Positions 1 through 7,922 of a stretch of 64,000 nt of DNA are shown one piece after another; the first letter of the stretch is position 1; each line of letters opens with the position of its first letter. A program made the position numbers and the translations under genes. Under the pieces are notes generated by a model that did no database searches, had not been told where the DNA came from, and worked only from the letters and a program-made list of their open reading frames with translations. The DNA lies in assembly GCA_963714035.1 (NCBI GenBank), contig OY970224.1:1736001-1800000 (forward strand). The letters run 5' to 3'. This DNA is from DATFVB01 sp963714035. GTDB taxonomy: Bacteria > Acidobacteriota > Thermoanaerobaculia > UBA5066 > DATFVB01.

Positions 1-1412
1 ACACGAAGCTCGCGCTCTACGACGTCGAGGAAAAGAAGGAAAAGACGATCCTGGACGGCGTCGACAATTACGCACTCTCCGCCGACGGCGCCCACGTCCT
101 CTTCCATCACGGACAGAGCTACGGCATCGCCGAGGTCAAGCCCGACCAGAAACCGGGTGACGGCGTGCTCGCGCTCGACCGGCTCGAGATGCGGATCGAG
201 CCGCGAGCCGAATGGGCGCAGGAATTCACCGACGCCTGGCGCATCCTTCGCGACTGGTACTACGACCCCGGGATGAACGGCGTCGACTGGAACGACGTTC
301 GCGCGCGCTACGGAGAGCTGGTCCCGTTCGTCGCGAACCGGAACGATCTCGATTACGTCTTCGGCGAGATGGCGGGCGAGATCGGCTCGGGCCACACCTA
401 CGTCTCCCCCTCCGCGGATACCGAGGGAAAACGCATCGAGGGCGGCCTCCTCGGCGCCGACGTCGAGGCCGACTCCTCCGGGTACTTCCGGATCGCGAGA
501 ATCTTCCCCGGCGAGAACTGGCACGAGGACTTCCGCTCGCCGCTGACGGAGCCCGGAATCGACGTGCGGCCCGGCGATCTGATTCTCGCCGTGGACGGCG
601 TTTCGACGAAAGGCGTCGACAACTTCTACCGCCTGCTGGAGAACAAGGCCGACCGGATCGTGACTCTCCTCGTCAACGGCCGCCCTTCCGTCGCCGGCGC
701 GCGCGAGGAGCGGGTCAAGCCCGTCAAGAGCGAGCAGAACCTCCGCTACCTCGGCTGGGTCGCGAGCCGGCGCGCCGCCGTCGAGAAGGCTTCGGGCGGC
801 CGCATCGGCTACATCCATCTCCCCAACACCGCGATCGAGGGAAACCGCGAGCTCTTCAAGGCGTTCTATCCCCAGACCGGCAAGGACGCGCTGATCGTGG
901 ACGACCGCTACAACGGAGGCGGGTTCATCCCCGATCGCATGATCGAGCTCCTCGACCGGCCCCTTCTGAATTACTGGGTCCGCCGGAGCCTCGAGCCGGT
1001 GACGACGCCGTCGTTCGTCTCGGCCGGACCGAAGGTGTGCCTGATCAATCCCCAGGCGGGCTCCGGCGGCGACGCGTTCCCGTACTACTTCCGAAAGCTC
1101 GGAATGGGTCCGTTGATCGGGACGACGACCTGGGGCGGCCTGATCGGAATCTCCGGGACGCCGTCCCTCGCCGACGGCGGATCGATTTCGGCGCCGTCCT
1201 TCCGGTTCCTGGCGACCGACGGGAAATGGGCCGTGGAGAACGAAGGCGTGAAGCCGGACGAGGAGGTCGTCGACACCCCGGACGCGCTCGCCGCCGGCCG
1301 CGACCCGAGCCTCGAGCGCGCGATCGAATATCTGAAGGGCGAGCTGGCGAAGAAAGCGCCGAAGAAGCTCGTCATTCCCCCCGCGCCCGGAAGTCCGACC
1401 GCGCCGCGCTGA
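1..1412 (+). CDS. Tricorn-type S41 protease, C-terminal part (5' truncated by window edge)
   Basis: The frame is open from the left edge, so this is the C-terminal part of a longer protein. The first ~55 residues look like the end of a beta-propeller repeat (SADGAHVLFHHG). A tricorn core follows (EFTDAWRILRDWYYDPGMNG), then a PDZ-like segment (DVRPGDLILAVDGVS) and the C-terminal catalytic domain. Residues matching the tricorn catalytic set are visible: His in GSGHTYV, the nucleophile Ser in QAGSGGDAFPYYF, and an acidic residue in VENEGVKPDEEV. Tricorn proteases trim peptides released by upstream proteases; bacterial homologues are often exported, but the N-terminus that would show this is missing. 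It ends 15 bp from the convergent DUF4388 gene. Family assignment is secure, location is not. Confidence 0.88.
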   Translation, partial: TKLALYDVEEKKEKTILDGVDNYALSADGAHVLFHHGQSYGIAEVKPDQKPGDGVLALDRLEMRIEPRAEWAQEFTDAWRILRDWYYDPGMNGVDWNDVRARYGELVPFVANRNDLDYVFGEMAGEIGSGHTYVSPSADTEGKRIEGGLLGADVEADSSGYFRIARIFPGENWHEDFRSPLTEPGIDVRPGDLILAVDGVSTKGVDNFYRLLENKADRIVTLLVNGRPSVAGAREERVKPVKSEQNLRYLGWVASRRAAVEKASGGRIGYIHLPNTAIEGNRELFKAFYPQTGKDALIVDDRYNGGGFIPDRMIELLDRPLLNYWVRRSLEPVTTPSFVSAGPKVCLINPQAGSGGDAFPYYFRKLGMGPLIGTTTWGGLIGISGTPSLADGGSISAPSFRFLATDGKWAVENEGVKPDEEVVDTPDALAAGRDPSLERAIEYLKGELAKKAPKKLVIPPAPGSPTAPR

Positions 1413-1427
1413 TCCGGCGGCGCTTCG

Positions 1428-2552
1428 CTATCCCGAGGAGCGGGGAAGGACGCGGATGACGCCGGCGTCGAGCAGACGCTTCAAGGCCCGGAGCGCGTCC
1501 ATTTCCGACCGCCCGGAAGCGCGGATCACCTCGGTGACGTCTGAGTGGCCGTCGATGCGAGAGACGAGGAATCCGTCGATCGGGGACAGCTTCAGGCGCT
1601 CGAGGCGGTCTTCGGCGATCGCGACGACGGGCGCCTCCTCCGGCCCGAACGCGGTCTCGTACAGGTTCTGCTTGTAGCGGACCCGGGCGCGCGGTACCGC
1701 CTCCGCGAGGCCCGGGATTTCCCAGTGGAGGCTCTCGAGCGCCTCCAGGACCTGGACGGCGGTTCCCCACCGGCCGCGATTCTCGGCGTCCATCGCCTCG
1801 GCGAATCGCGCTTCCAGCCGCTGCCGGCGCGGCGCCGCCGCCGACACGTCGCTCGCGCGCGCGAGCCCGTTGCGCGCGAGGTCCGAGATCGCCTCGATGA
1901 TCGTGTATTCCGAAAAGGGCAGCTCGCCGCAGATCCGGCCGATCGTCCGCTCTCCGTCGAGGAGCGGGAGGACGACCCGCGCGACGCGCGGATTCTCGTA
2001 TTCGCCGGCGGAGAACGACGGGCCGGTCGCCTCGAGGATCGAGTCCCGGTGGTAGCGGATTCGCAGCGCGTTCCATCCCTCGGCCCGGCGGATCCCTTCG
2101 AGGGCGAGGGCGATCGGGTCGATCGACAGCTCCACCATCTTGCGCGGCGGCGCGGGCTTCGGGTCGTAGGCGAACGTCCCGTCGTCCCAGAGGAAGAGAT
2201 CGCCGACGTTGTCGGTCATCTTCTCGGTCAGCGTGGTCACCGCGTCGTCGCGGGTCATCTTTTCGACCATGACGAGGATCTGCCCGAGCATGACGCCCGT
2301 GTCGCGCTGGATCTGGAGCGCGCGGTGGACGTCGTCCTCGCCGCAATAGCCGAGACGCAGGAGGTAGTTGCCGTAATGGTCCCGCGGGTCGCTGGAGCCG
2401 CAGGCGGTGATCGCTCCCCCCTCGAGACAGATTCGCCGCTCCGTTTCCTCGCGGGGATGGCGAGCCGTGACGACACCGCTCCGCCGGCCGGTTCGCGCCC
2501 AGCGGATGAGCTCGGCCATCGACATGCTTTCGAACGTGCCGGAGAGAGACAA
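1428..2552 (-). CDS. DUF4388 (PATAN-type) domain protein
   Basis: This 374-residue soluble protein opens with SLSGTFESMSMAELIRWART and GVVTA, the typical start of DUF4388/PATAN domains. These occur in bacterial signalling proteins and are thought to act as protein-interaction or regulatory modules. The N-terminal domain covers about residues 1-130, including a YLLRLGYCGEDDVHRAL stretch like those in GspE/DUF4388 N-terminal domains. The rest is helical and Arg/Glu-rich, with a winged-helix-like repeat (ERTIGRICGELPFSEYTIIEAI) and a similar one near the end (DGHSDVTEVIRASG). No membrane segment or signal peptide is seen. It is convergent with the tricorn gene. The exact role is unknown; a part in surface motility or gene regulation is inference from the family. 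Confidence 0.72.
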   Translation of the reverse strand: MSLSGTFESMSMAELIRWARTGRRSGVVTARHPREETERRICLEGGAITACGSSDPRDHYGNYLLRLGYCGEDDVHRALQIQRDTGVMLGQILVMVEKMTRDDAVTTLTEKMTDNVGDLFLWDDGTFAYDPKPAPPRKMVELSIDPIALALEGIRRAEGWNALRIRYHRDSILEATGPSFSAGEYENPRVARVVLPLLDGERTIGRICGELPFSEYTIIEAISDLARNGLARASDVSAAAPRRQRLEARFAEAMDAENRGRWGTAVQVLEALESLHWEIPGLAEAVPRARVRYKQNLYETAFGPEEAPVVAIAEDRLERLKLSPIDGFLVSRIDGHSDVTEVIRASGRSEMDALRALKRLLDAGVIRVLPRSSG

Positions 2553-2674
2553 GAAGGAGCCTCCGAAATGCTGGCGCCATTCTACGTCCGGGGGCGCCGG
2601 CCGACGGCAGCTCCCCCTTCAGCGGGACGAGGACGGGCGGGTGCACCGGGCCGGAGAACCCGGCGAAGAGGACC

Positions 2675-2998
2675 TCAGCGCCGCGGCGAACCGCTCTTGA
2701 GCCATGCGGCGCAGGCGGCGGCGGTCTTTCCAATCTCGGCGCGAACCTCGCGCTCGCGCTTCATCTCCCCTTCCAGCCATTCGACGTCGCGCCAGAGCGT
2801 CGAGGGATCGCGGTTGACCTCCCGCGCGACGCGGGCGATCGGGACCGCCGCGACTTCGCGCCCGAGATAACCCGCGACGGCCCGGACCCGGGAGAGACTG
2901 CGGAGACGGGAAGGGCCTTTCACCTCCGAAAGGCTCGCCTTCATCCGCTGGGCGGTCCACGTAACGAGCGCCCGCGCGTGCGCGTTTCTCGAAGTCAT
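2675..2998 (-). CDS. Small helix-turn-helix protein, DnaA-C/REP-transposase-tail type
   Basis: The start is set at MTSRNAHARALV, giving 107 residues; the frame stays open for 67 codons upstream, but that part looks like Arg-rich noise. Residues 25-75 (SRVRAVAGYLGRE, then VPIARVAREVNRDPSTLWRDVEWLE) fit the HTH shared by the DnaA C-terminal domain and the tail of REP-associated (RAYT, Y1) transposases. No HUH catalytic domain precedes it in any minus-strand frame. It is therefore either a stand-alone DNA-binding protein or the remnant of a RAYT gene. Palindromic intergenic repeats elsewhere in this window make the second reading attractive, but the link is inference. It ends about 120 bp before the DUF4388 start. 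Confidence 0.5.
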   Translation of the reverse strand: MTSRNAHARALVTWTAQRMKASLSEVKGPSRLRSLSRVRAVAGYLGREVAAVPIARVAREVNRDPSTLWRDVEWLEGEMKREREVRAEIGKTAAACAAWLKSGSPRR

Positions 2999-3239
2999 GG
3001 CGTCGGAACCTGCGCGTCGGGAAGCGGAAACGTCTTTTCGGGAGCTCGAACGTCTTTCCATCGGCGAACAATACACGAAATGGCGCGCGTTGCAACCGAC
3101 GAGGACGCCCGGCGCGGTTGGCGGCCGCGAATTTCGCTTCGCCGGCCGGTTCGGGGGAGCGCAGCGAACAGGAGTTGAACGAAAGATCAGCCAGGGCACA
3201 AATTTTGCATGAATTCAGGACCGACCGGAGATCCAAACC

Positions 3240-4373
3240 ATGAGCTTATCCCAGGGAAAAACCCGACGCGAAGACTTGCGCCCGTCCCGAGAGGCTTCCC
3301 GTCCGGCACTCGCCGCGGCCGCGAAAAAAAGCGAGCTGCCGAAAGGCTTCGCGCGAATCCGGGAGAGGCGACTCTCTGCCGTTCCGGCGGTCGAGAGCCG
3401 CGTCGGCGGGCTGTGGGCGGCCGTTCTCGCCGGCGGGGACGGGACCCGGCTCCGGCCTCTCGTCGATCGGCTCCATTCCGACGGCCGTCCCAAGCAGTTC
3501 GCCTCCGTGTTGGGGGGGCGCTCCCTCCTGCGCGAGACGCTCGATCGCGTCGGGATCCTCATTCCTCCCGAGCGGACGCTCGTCGTCGGCCGGCGCTCGC
3601 ACGAGCGTTTCCTCGAGGAAGAGCTCGCCGAATTCCGGGCGGCGACCGTCCTGCTCCAGACGGACAACCGCGGGACCGCTCCCGGAATCCTCCTCCCCGC
3701 GCACTGGATCGCCAGGCTGGACCCGGAAGCGGTCATGGCGGTCTTCCCGTCGGACCATTTCATCCTCGGAAGCAACGCTTTCATGGTGCACGTCTCCCAG
3801 GCCGTCGCTTTCGCCAGGGCCCATCCCGACCGCATCCTTCTCGTCGGAGCTCCTCCTTCTCACCCCGAGCCGGACCTCGGATGGGTAGAAACGGGCGACC
3901 CGATCGGCGCCACGGCGTCCGGCCCGATCTGCCGCGTCGTCCGCTTCCGGGAAAAGCCGGCCGTGGAAGAAGCCCGGATCTATTTCGAGAGCGGATTCCT
4001 GTGGAACACGTTCGTCATCGTCGGCCGCGCGTCGGCGATCGCCGAGGCCGGGCGCTCCTTCGCCCCGGAAGTCTCGGAGGGGGTCGAGCACGCCGTCCAG
4101 GCGGCGATCGGCGGCCCGGAGGCGTTCGACCAGGCGTTCGCCGCGCTGCCCGCAGCCGACTTCTCCCGGTCGATCCTGGAGCGCTGCACGGACCGGCTCG
4201 TCATCTCGCGGCTTCCGGACCGGATCTGGAGCGACTGGGGAACGCCGGAGCGGGTGTACGCGAGTCTCGCGGAGGCGCGGCTTCCGGTGCCCGTGGGGCT
4301 GTTTCCATCAGCCGCGCCGCCGGAACGGCTCCACGCCCCGACGCCGGCGATCCTGGCTCCGGTTCCCGGATAG
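3240..4373 (+). CDS. manC: Mannose-1-phosphate guanylyltransferase
   Basis: This enzyme makes GDP-mannose from mannose-1-phosphate and GTP in the cytoplasm. The nucleotidyltransferase core starts near residue 57 (GLWAAVLAGGDGTRL) and is followed by RPKQF, TDNRGTAPGI, FPSDHFI, the sugar-binding FREKP and the closing LWNTFVIV, all hallmarks of the ManC/ManA-GMP family. At 377 residues it has only the transferase domain, without the isomerase half of bifunctional ManC. The first ~55 residues are basic and poorly conserved in character, so the true start may lie downstream. It stands 3.5 kb before a glycan locus with ALG1- and ALG11-like enzymes, which in eukaryotes use GDP-mannose; a supply role is inference. 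A related hexose-1-phosphate nucleotidyltransferase activity is the main alternative. Confidence 0.88.
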   Translation: MSLSQGKTRREDLRPSREASRPALAAAAKKSELPKGFARIRERRLSAVPAVESRVGGLWAAVLAGGDGTRLRPLVDRLHSDGRPKQFASVLGGRSLLRETLDRVGILIPPERTLVVGRRSHERFLEEELAEFRAATVLLQTDNRGTAPGILLPAHWIARLDPEAVMAVFPSDHFILGSNAFMVHVSQAVAFARAHPDRILLVGAPPSHPEPDLGWVETGDPIGATASGPICRVVRFREKPAVEEARIYFESGFLWNTFVIVGRASAIAEAGRSFAPEVSEGVEHAVQAAIGGPEAFDQAFAALPAADFSRSILERCTDRLVISRLPDRIWSDWGTPERVYASLAEARLPVPVGLFPSAAPPERLHAPTPAILAPVPG

Positions 4374-4378
4374 CCGGC

Positions 4379-4900
4379 TCAGAACCTCGCGATCGCGGGC
4401 TCTGAATTCACCGCCTCGAAATCGTCCGCCGGGTGAATCTCGAGGAACGGCCCGTCCGTGTCGATGACGATCGGCCCGGCGAAGCGAATCCGATCTTCCG
4501 CGACCAGGCGCCGTTCGGAGCACACGTCGTGCGCGCCGGTTCCGGGCTCGCATTCGAGCCGCAGAAAGCGGCCCGCCGGGGCGCCGAGACTCCCGATCGC
4601 AAACTCCTCGAGAGCCGCGTCGATCGTCCAGAAGCCGTCCGTCGAATGCTGGGCATCCCTCACGAGCCGGCCGAATCCGCCGCCCGAGCAGCCGGTGACG
4701 ACCCATCCCGAAACGCCGAGGAACTTGAACGGCGTCGTGAACCAGGCCACCATGCGCGAGAACCAGCCGAGCCCCGGCTGCGGAACCGCCGAAAGCCGCC
4801 CGATCGTCCGTTCCGGCTCGCACGGCGCCGCGGAAAGGAAGGCCGCGCGCCAGCCGGAGCGAGCGTTCCGATGGTGATACCAGAGGTGCCGGATTCTCAT
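4379..4900 (-). CDS. Conserved-looking hypothetical protein
   Basis: I do not recognise this 173-residue protein. It starts MRIRHLWYHHRNARSGW and has a hydrophobic stretch around residues 43-70 (GWFSRMVAWFTTPFKFLG, then GWVVTGCSGGGFG), with no clear signal peptide. The second half is acidic, with a readable core (RIRFAGPIVIDTDGPFLEIH) suggesting a beta-rich fold. Codon use matches the neighbours, and the frame has much less Arg bias than the shadow frames, which supports a real gene. It is convergent with the guanylyltransferase, 5 bp away. No function is proposed. Confidence 0.55.
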   Translation of the reverse strand: MRIRHLWYHHRNARSGWRAAFLSAAPCEPERTIGRLSAVPQPGLGWFSRMVAWFTTPFKFLGVSGWVVTGCSGGGFGRLVRDAQHSTDGFWTIDAALEEFAIGSLGAPAGRFLRLECEPGTGAHDVCSERRLVAEDRIRFAGPIVIDTDGPFLEIHPADDFEAVNSEPAIARF

Positions 4901-5214
4901 CCCGGTTCCCCCGCACGAGTTCTCTCTACCGATTCGAGTCGCTTATAACAGGCGAAAATTCACGGGAACAAGAGAAAACGACGTCGAGGAAACGATTCTC
5001 GAAAAGCGTCGAGCGACCCGTCCCCGAATCGCGATCCCAGCGATGCAATGTTTGATGGGGAGACGATCCTTCGCCGTCGAGACGATTCCCAGTGTGTCTG
5101 CGCTCTCACGCGGGAAATGAACGGCGGATGAATACGAAATCATTCGAAAGACAGGGAATAGCACCGCCGAGGCATCGCTTTTGCTGTCTAATTGCCGGAA
5201 GGATAGCGAGACTC
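4901..5214. other. Intergenic region without a recognised gene
   Basis: About 310 bases, clearly more A+T-rich than the flanking genes, separate the divergent hypothetical gene and the b561-like gene. Short frames here (for example on the minus strand, 4943-5164) have no recognisable content. The stretch must hold promoters for both directions, but I see no convincing -35/-10 pair. A weak ribosome site (GGAAGGATAG) precedes the ATG at 5215. Confidence 0.6.
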
Positions 5215-5949
5215 ATGTCGATGCGTCGATCCGGACCGTGGATTAAGAAATTTCGCGTCGTCGCCGCGGCTCTCGCGCTCGCCGCGTTCTCCCCGTCGCT
5301 CCTCGCCGAGAACGAACAAACCGGATTCCATCTCTTCGCCGCGGGAGCGCCTTCGCTCGCGGTCTCGGACGAGGCGCCGCTCCTTACCGTCGCCGAGCAA
5401 TCGGCGCCTCCGCCGCCGGCGGCCGATCAGAATCCGCCGCCGCCGGGCACGAACCCGACACTTCCCTCGCTCGAGGACCTCGGCTTCACGTCGGAGCAGA
5501 GCCGCGCCGACGTCGAAGCGCAGGCGAGGCTCGACAAACGGACCCACATGCTCAAGATCCATCAGTGCCTCGGACTGATCACGATCGTCCCCCTGCTCGC
5601 GACGGTCATCACGGCGAGCAACGCCACGAAGAAGGGCACGAGCGCCGACCGCAACCTTCACGCCGCGCTCGGTCTCGTGACCGCGGCGATGTACGTCACG
5701 GCCGCGTCCTACGCGATCCGGGCGCCTTCCCTCGGCACGGAGACGCGAGGACCGATTCGCCTTCACAAGGCGCTCGCCTGGATCCACGGCATCGGAATGA
5801 TTCTCACGCCCATCCTCGGAGCGATGGCGCGGTCGCAGCTCGACAGCGGCGAGAAGGTCCACGGCATCGCCTCGGCGCATTCGACCGTCGCCGCCATCAC
5901 GGTCGGGGCCTATGCCGCGGCGATCGGCGCCGTCGCGATCAAGTTTTGA
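5215..5949 (+). CDS. Cytochrome b561-like four-helix membrane protein
   Basis: This 244-residue protein has a signal-like segment (residues 12-31), a Pro-rich linker (63-84) and then about four membrane helices. Histidines sit at the helix ends: H111/H116 (THMLKIHQCLG), H149 (NLHAALG), H184/H191 (RLHKALAWIHGIG) and H216/H222 (KVHGIASAHS). Paired histidines of this kind are the haem ligands of b561-type cytochromes, so a role in electron transfer across the inner membrane is likely. The next gene, 8 bp away, is a YceI homologue; in Escherichia coli yceI also neighbours a b561-family gene. The start at 5215 puts the hydrophobic segment at the N-terminus. Haem binding is inferred, not shown. Confidence 0.6.
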   Translation: MSMRRSGPWIKKFRVVAAALALAAFSPSLLAENEQTGFHLFAAGAPSLAVSDEAPLLTVAEQSAPPPPAADQNPPPPGTNPTLPSLEDLGFTSEQSRADVEAQARLDKRTHMLKIHQCLGLITIVPLLATVITASNATKKGTSADRNLHAALGLVTAAMYVTAASYAIRAPSLGTETRGPIRLHKALAWIHGIGMILTPILGAMARSQLDSGEKVHGIASAHSTVAAITVGAYAAAIGAVAIKF

Positions 5950-5957
5950 GCCCAACG

Positions 5958-6545
5958 ATGCACACGTCTCTTGCTCAATCTCCCCGCCGCTTCGAACGGC
6001 TCGCGACGATCGCGTTTTTCCTGACGGTCGCGCCGCTCGCCGGCCTCGCCCGCGCCGACGACCAGTGGACGCTCGTGAAATCGACGCTCACGTACCACGT
6101 CTCCCATCCGCTGCACGAGAGCGAAGGCGTCAGCCACGAGGCTCGCGGCAAGGCGATCTGCCGCGCCGGCCAGTGCGACGTGCTGGTCGCGGTGCCCGTC
6201 AAATCGTTCGATTCCGGCGACAGCAACCGCGACCTCCACATGCTCCAGGTGACGCGCGGCGCCCGGTATCCAATGGTCACGGTGCGTTCCCGATTCCCCG
6301 AAACGGCGGCCGCTTCCCCCGACGTGAACGTCGATCTCGACGTGGAGTTCGCCGGACATTCCGTCCATTATTCCGGCGTTTCTTTCCACCAGACGACCGC
6401 GGGCGGCGAGACCCACATCACCGGGACGATTCCCGCGAAGCTCTCCGACTTCAAGATCGATCCGCCGAGCCTCCTTGCTCTGCCGACGAAGAACGACATC
6501 CCCGTGCGCGTGGATCTGACCGTGCGCCGCGGACCGGCGCACTAG
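5958..6545 (+). CDS. YceI-family secreted protein
   Basis: YceI proteins are periplasmic lipocalin-like barrels that bind isoprenoid chains such as polyprenols or quinones. This one has a signal peptide (residues 1-34: hydrophobic run ATIAFFLTVAPLAGLARA) and then the family pattern: strand KSTLTYHVSHPLHESEGVS, VPVKSFDSGDSNRDLHM, YPMVTVRSRF and ITGTIPAKLSDFKIDPPSL. The 195-residue length is usual. It follows the b561-like gene with an 8-bp gap, so the two are probably one operon and may share an isoprenoid or quinone ligand (inference). The ligand itself cannot be read from the sequence. Confidence 0.82.
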   Translation: MHTSLAQSPRRFERLATIAFFLTVAPLAGLARADDQWTLVKSTLTYHVSHPLHESEGVSHEARGKAICRAGQCDVLVAVPVKSFDSGDSNRDLHMLQVTRGARYPMVTVRSRFPETAAASPDVNVDLDVEFAGHSVHYSGVSFHQTTAGGETHITGTIPAKLSDFKIDPPSLLALPTKNDIPVRVDLTVRRGPAH

Positions 6546-6604
6546 ACGCTCGCCGCGGACCGGCGCCCTGAAGGTACGGCGTCGCGCCGGGCCGGATCGT
6601 CCGG

Positions 6605-7399
6605 CTACGGAGAGACCGGTCCTGCCGTTCCGACGGGGATCGTCGCGTCGAAACCGTCGGCCCGGGTCGCCGCCACCGCAAATCCCGGCTGATCGAGCGT
6701 GACGCGGAGGTAGGTCGGTCCGTCCGCGCCTTGTCCGGGGTCGCATCCGGGCGGCTCCCCGATCGGCACCTGTTCGATCGTGTCGGCCGGAACCGAGAAC
6801 GTCCCGGTCGCCGCGACACGGTCGTCGCACGCGCTGACGATTTCGACCAGAGCATGCGCGGTCGTGCCTCCCGCGTTGTAGAGCGACAGGTTGATCCGCG
6901 ACGTCAGGCCCGCGAGATCGACGAAGGGCAGCACCTGCTCCTCGCCCGCGGGAACGAGCTGGGAGAAGACCGGGAGCCCGATGCTTCCGAACGACGGAGA
7001 AGGCGGAGGCGTCGCAATCTCGGCGGCGAGGGCGGCCCCCGAGATCAAACGGCTCGCGACGGCGACCGAATCTCCCACCTCCATGTGGACGACGAGAAGC
7101 GGAACGCCGGCGCCGAACGGCCCGAGGAGATCGTCGGCGAGAACGGTCCGTCCCGGCGAGATCAGCAGCGGATCGTTGATCGGAAGCACCACCCCGTTGC
7201 TCGCGCCGACGACGCGCATCGACTGCGGAAGGGCGCCGACGTTGTGGAAGAGCGTCTGGGTCACCCAGGCTTGCGGCGTTCCGTCGGATCGAAGACCGCT
7301 CGCCGCATCCACCGAGATCACGTAGGCGTCCTTCGCTCGCAGTCGCGGAGCGGCGACAGCGATCCCGGTCACCACCAGGAGGGCGATTCGATGATTCAT
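6605..7399 (-). CDS. Secreted beta-rich protein of unknown function
   Basis: This 264-residue protein starts at MNHRIALLVVTGIAVAAP after a good ribosome site (AAAGGAGA). The signal peptide is followed by a soluble, Pro/Gly/Val-rich chain with short strands, as in Ig-like or adhesin domains. There is one possible N-glycosylation sequon (N-L-S in TSRINLSLYN), relevant because of the nearby oligosaccharyltransferase. Two Cys (in SACDD and PGCDP) could pair. The upstream part of the open frame is a shadow of the next gene and was left out. No specific family is recognised. Confidence 0.6.
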   Translation of the reverse strand: MNHRIALLVVTGIAVAAPRLRAKDAYVISVDAASGLRSDGTPQAWVTQTLFHNVGALPQSMRVVGASNGVVLPINDPLLISPGRTVLADDLLGPFGAGVPLLVVHMEVGDSVAVASRLISGAALAAEIATPPPSPSFGSIGLPVFSQLVPAGEEQVLPFVDLAGLTSRINLSLYNAGGTTAHALVEIVSACDDRVAATGTFSVPADTIEQVPIGEPPGCDPGQGADGPTYLRVTLDQPGFAVAATRADGFDATIPVGTAGPVSP

Positions 7400-7458
7400 C
7401 CCGTCTCCTTTGTCCGGCAACGGCCGCCGGCTTCGTCCGAGAAGCGGCTCCGCCGCGA

Positions 7459-7836
7459 CTACACCGCCGGATCCGGCTTCACCAGCAGCTCCCACGCCAT
7501 GCCCGCCGTCAGCGCGAGCTCGACGGCGAAGGGCGCCCAGGCATTCAGCCCGAGCGAGAGCGCGCCATACAGGCTGAGAGCGGTCGTCAGCACCAGCGAG
7601 ACGAGGGCGCCGATCATCAGGGCGCGGCGAGCCGGCGTGTTCAGCGCGTTGCGCCGCAGCCGGACGGTCACGCCGAGACCGACGAGCAGCGCTCCGTACC
7701 GATGGCCCATGTAGTCGAGGTTCTCCCCGGGCGCGATCCGCCAGTACTTCCCCATCGCCTCCGGCATGACGAGCCATCCGAGCCCGAAGACGCCCATCAG
7801 GGTGGTCGCGGTGAGCGCACGCCTGCTGTAGTCCAT
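7459..7836 (-). CDS. Small four-helix membrane protein
   Basis: This 125-residue protein begins MDYSRRALTATTLMGVFG after a strong ribosome site (GGAGGGGAAATC before the ATG). Four hydrophobic helices cover nearly the whole length (about residues 8-26, 42-58, 72-94 and 98-118), with the short polar loop EAMGKYWRIAPGENLDYMGHR between the first two. The pattern resembles DUF4345-type small membrane proteins, but I cannot name the family with certainty. It reads in the same direction as the next gene leftward. A short non-coding gap separates it from the large initiating-transferase gene on its right. Confidence 0.6.
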   Translation of the reverse strand: MDYSRRALTATTLMGVFGLGWLVMPEAMGKYWRIAPGENLDYMGHRYGALLVGLGVTVRLRRNALNTPARRALMIGALVSLVLTTALSLYGALSLGLNAWAPFAVELALTAGMAWELLVKPDPAV

Positions 7837-7922
7837 GATTTCCCCTCCCTCGGGCGCGCTCCGGCGGGAACGGTCCTGGATTCGTGCATTATGGCCCGCG
7901 TGCCCCGGAGCCTCTCTCACCG

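Noticed and set aside
4943..5164. 73-codon minus-strand frame in the gap before the b561-like gene
   Set aside because: No family resemblance, no ribosome site, and it covers the likely promoter region.
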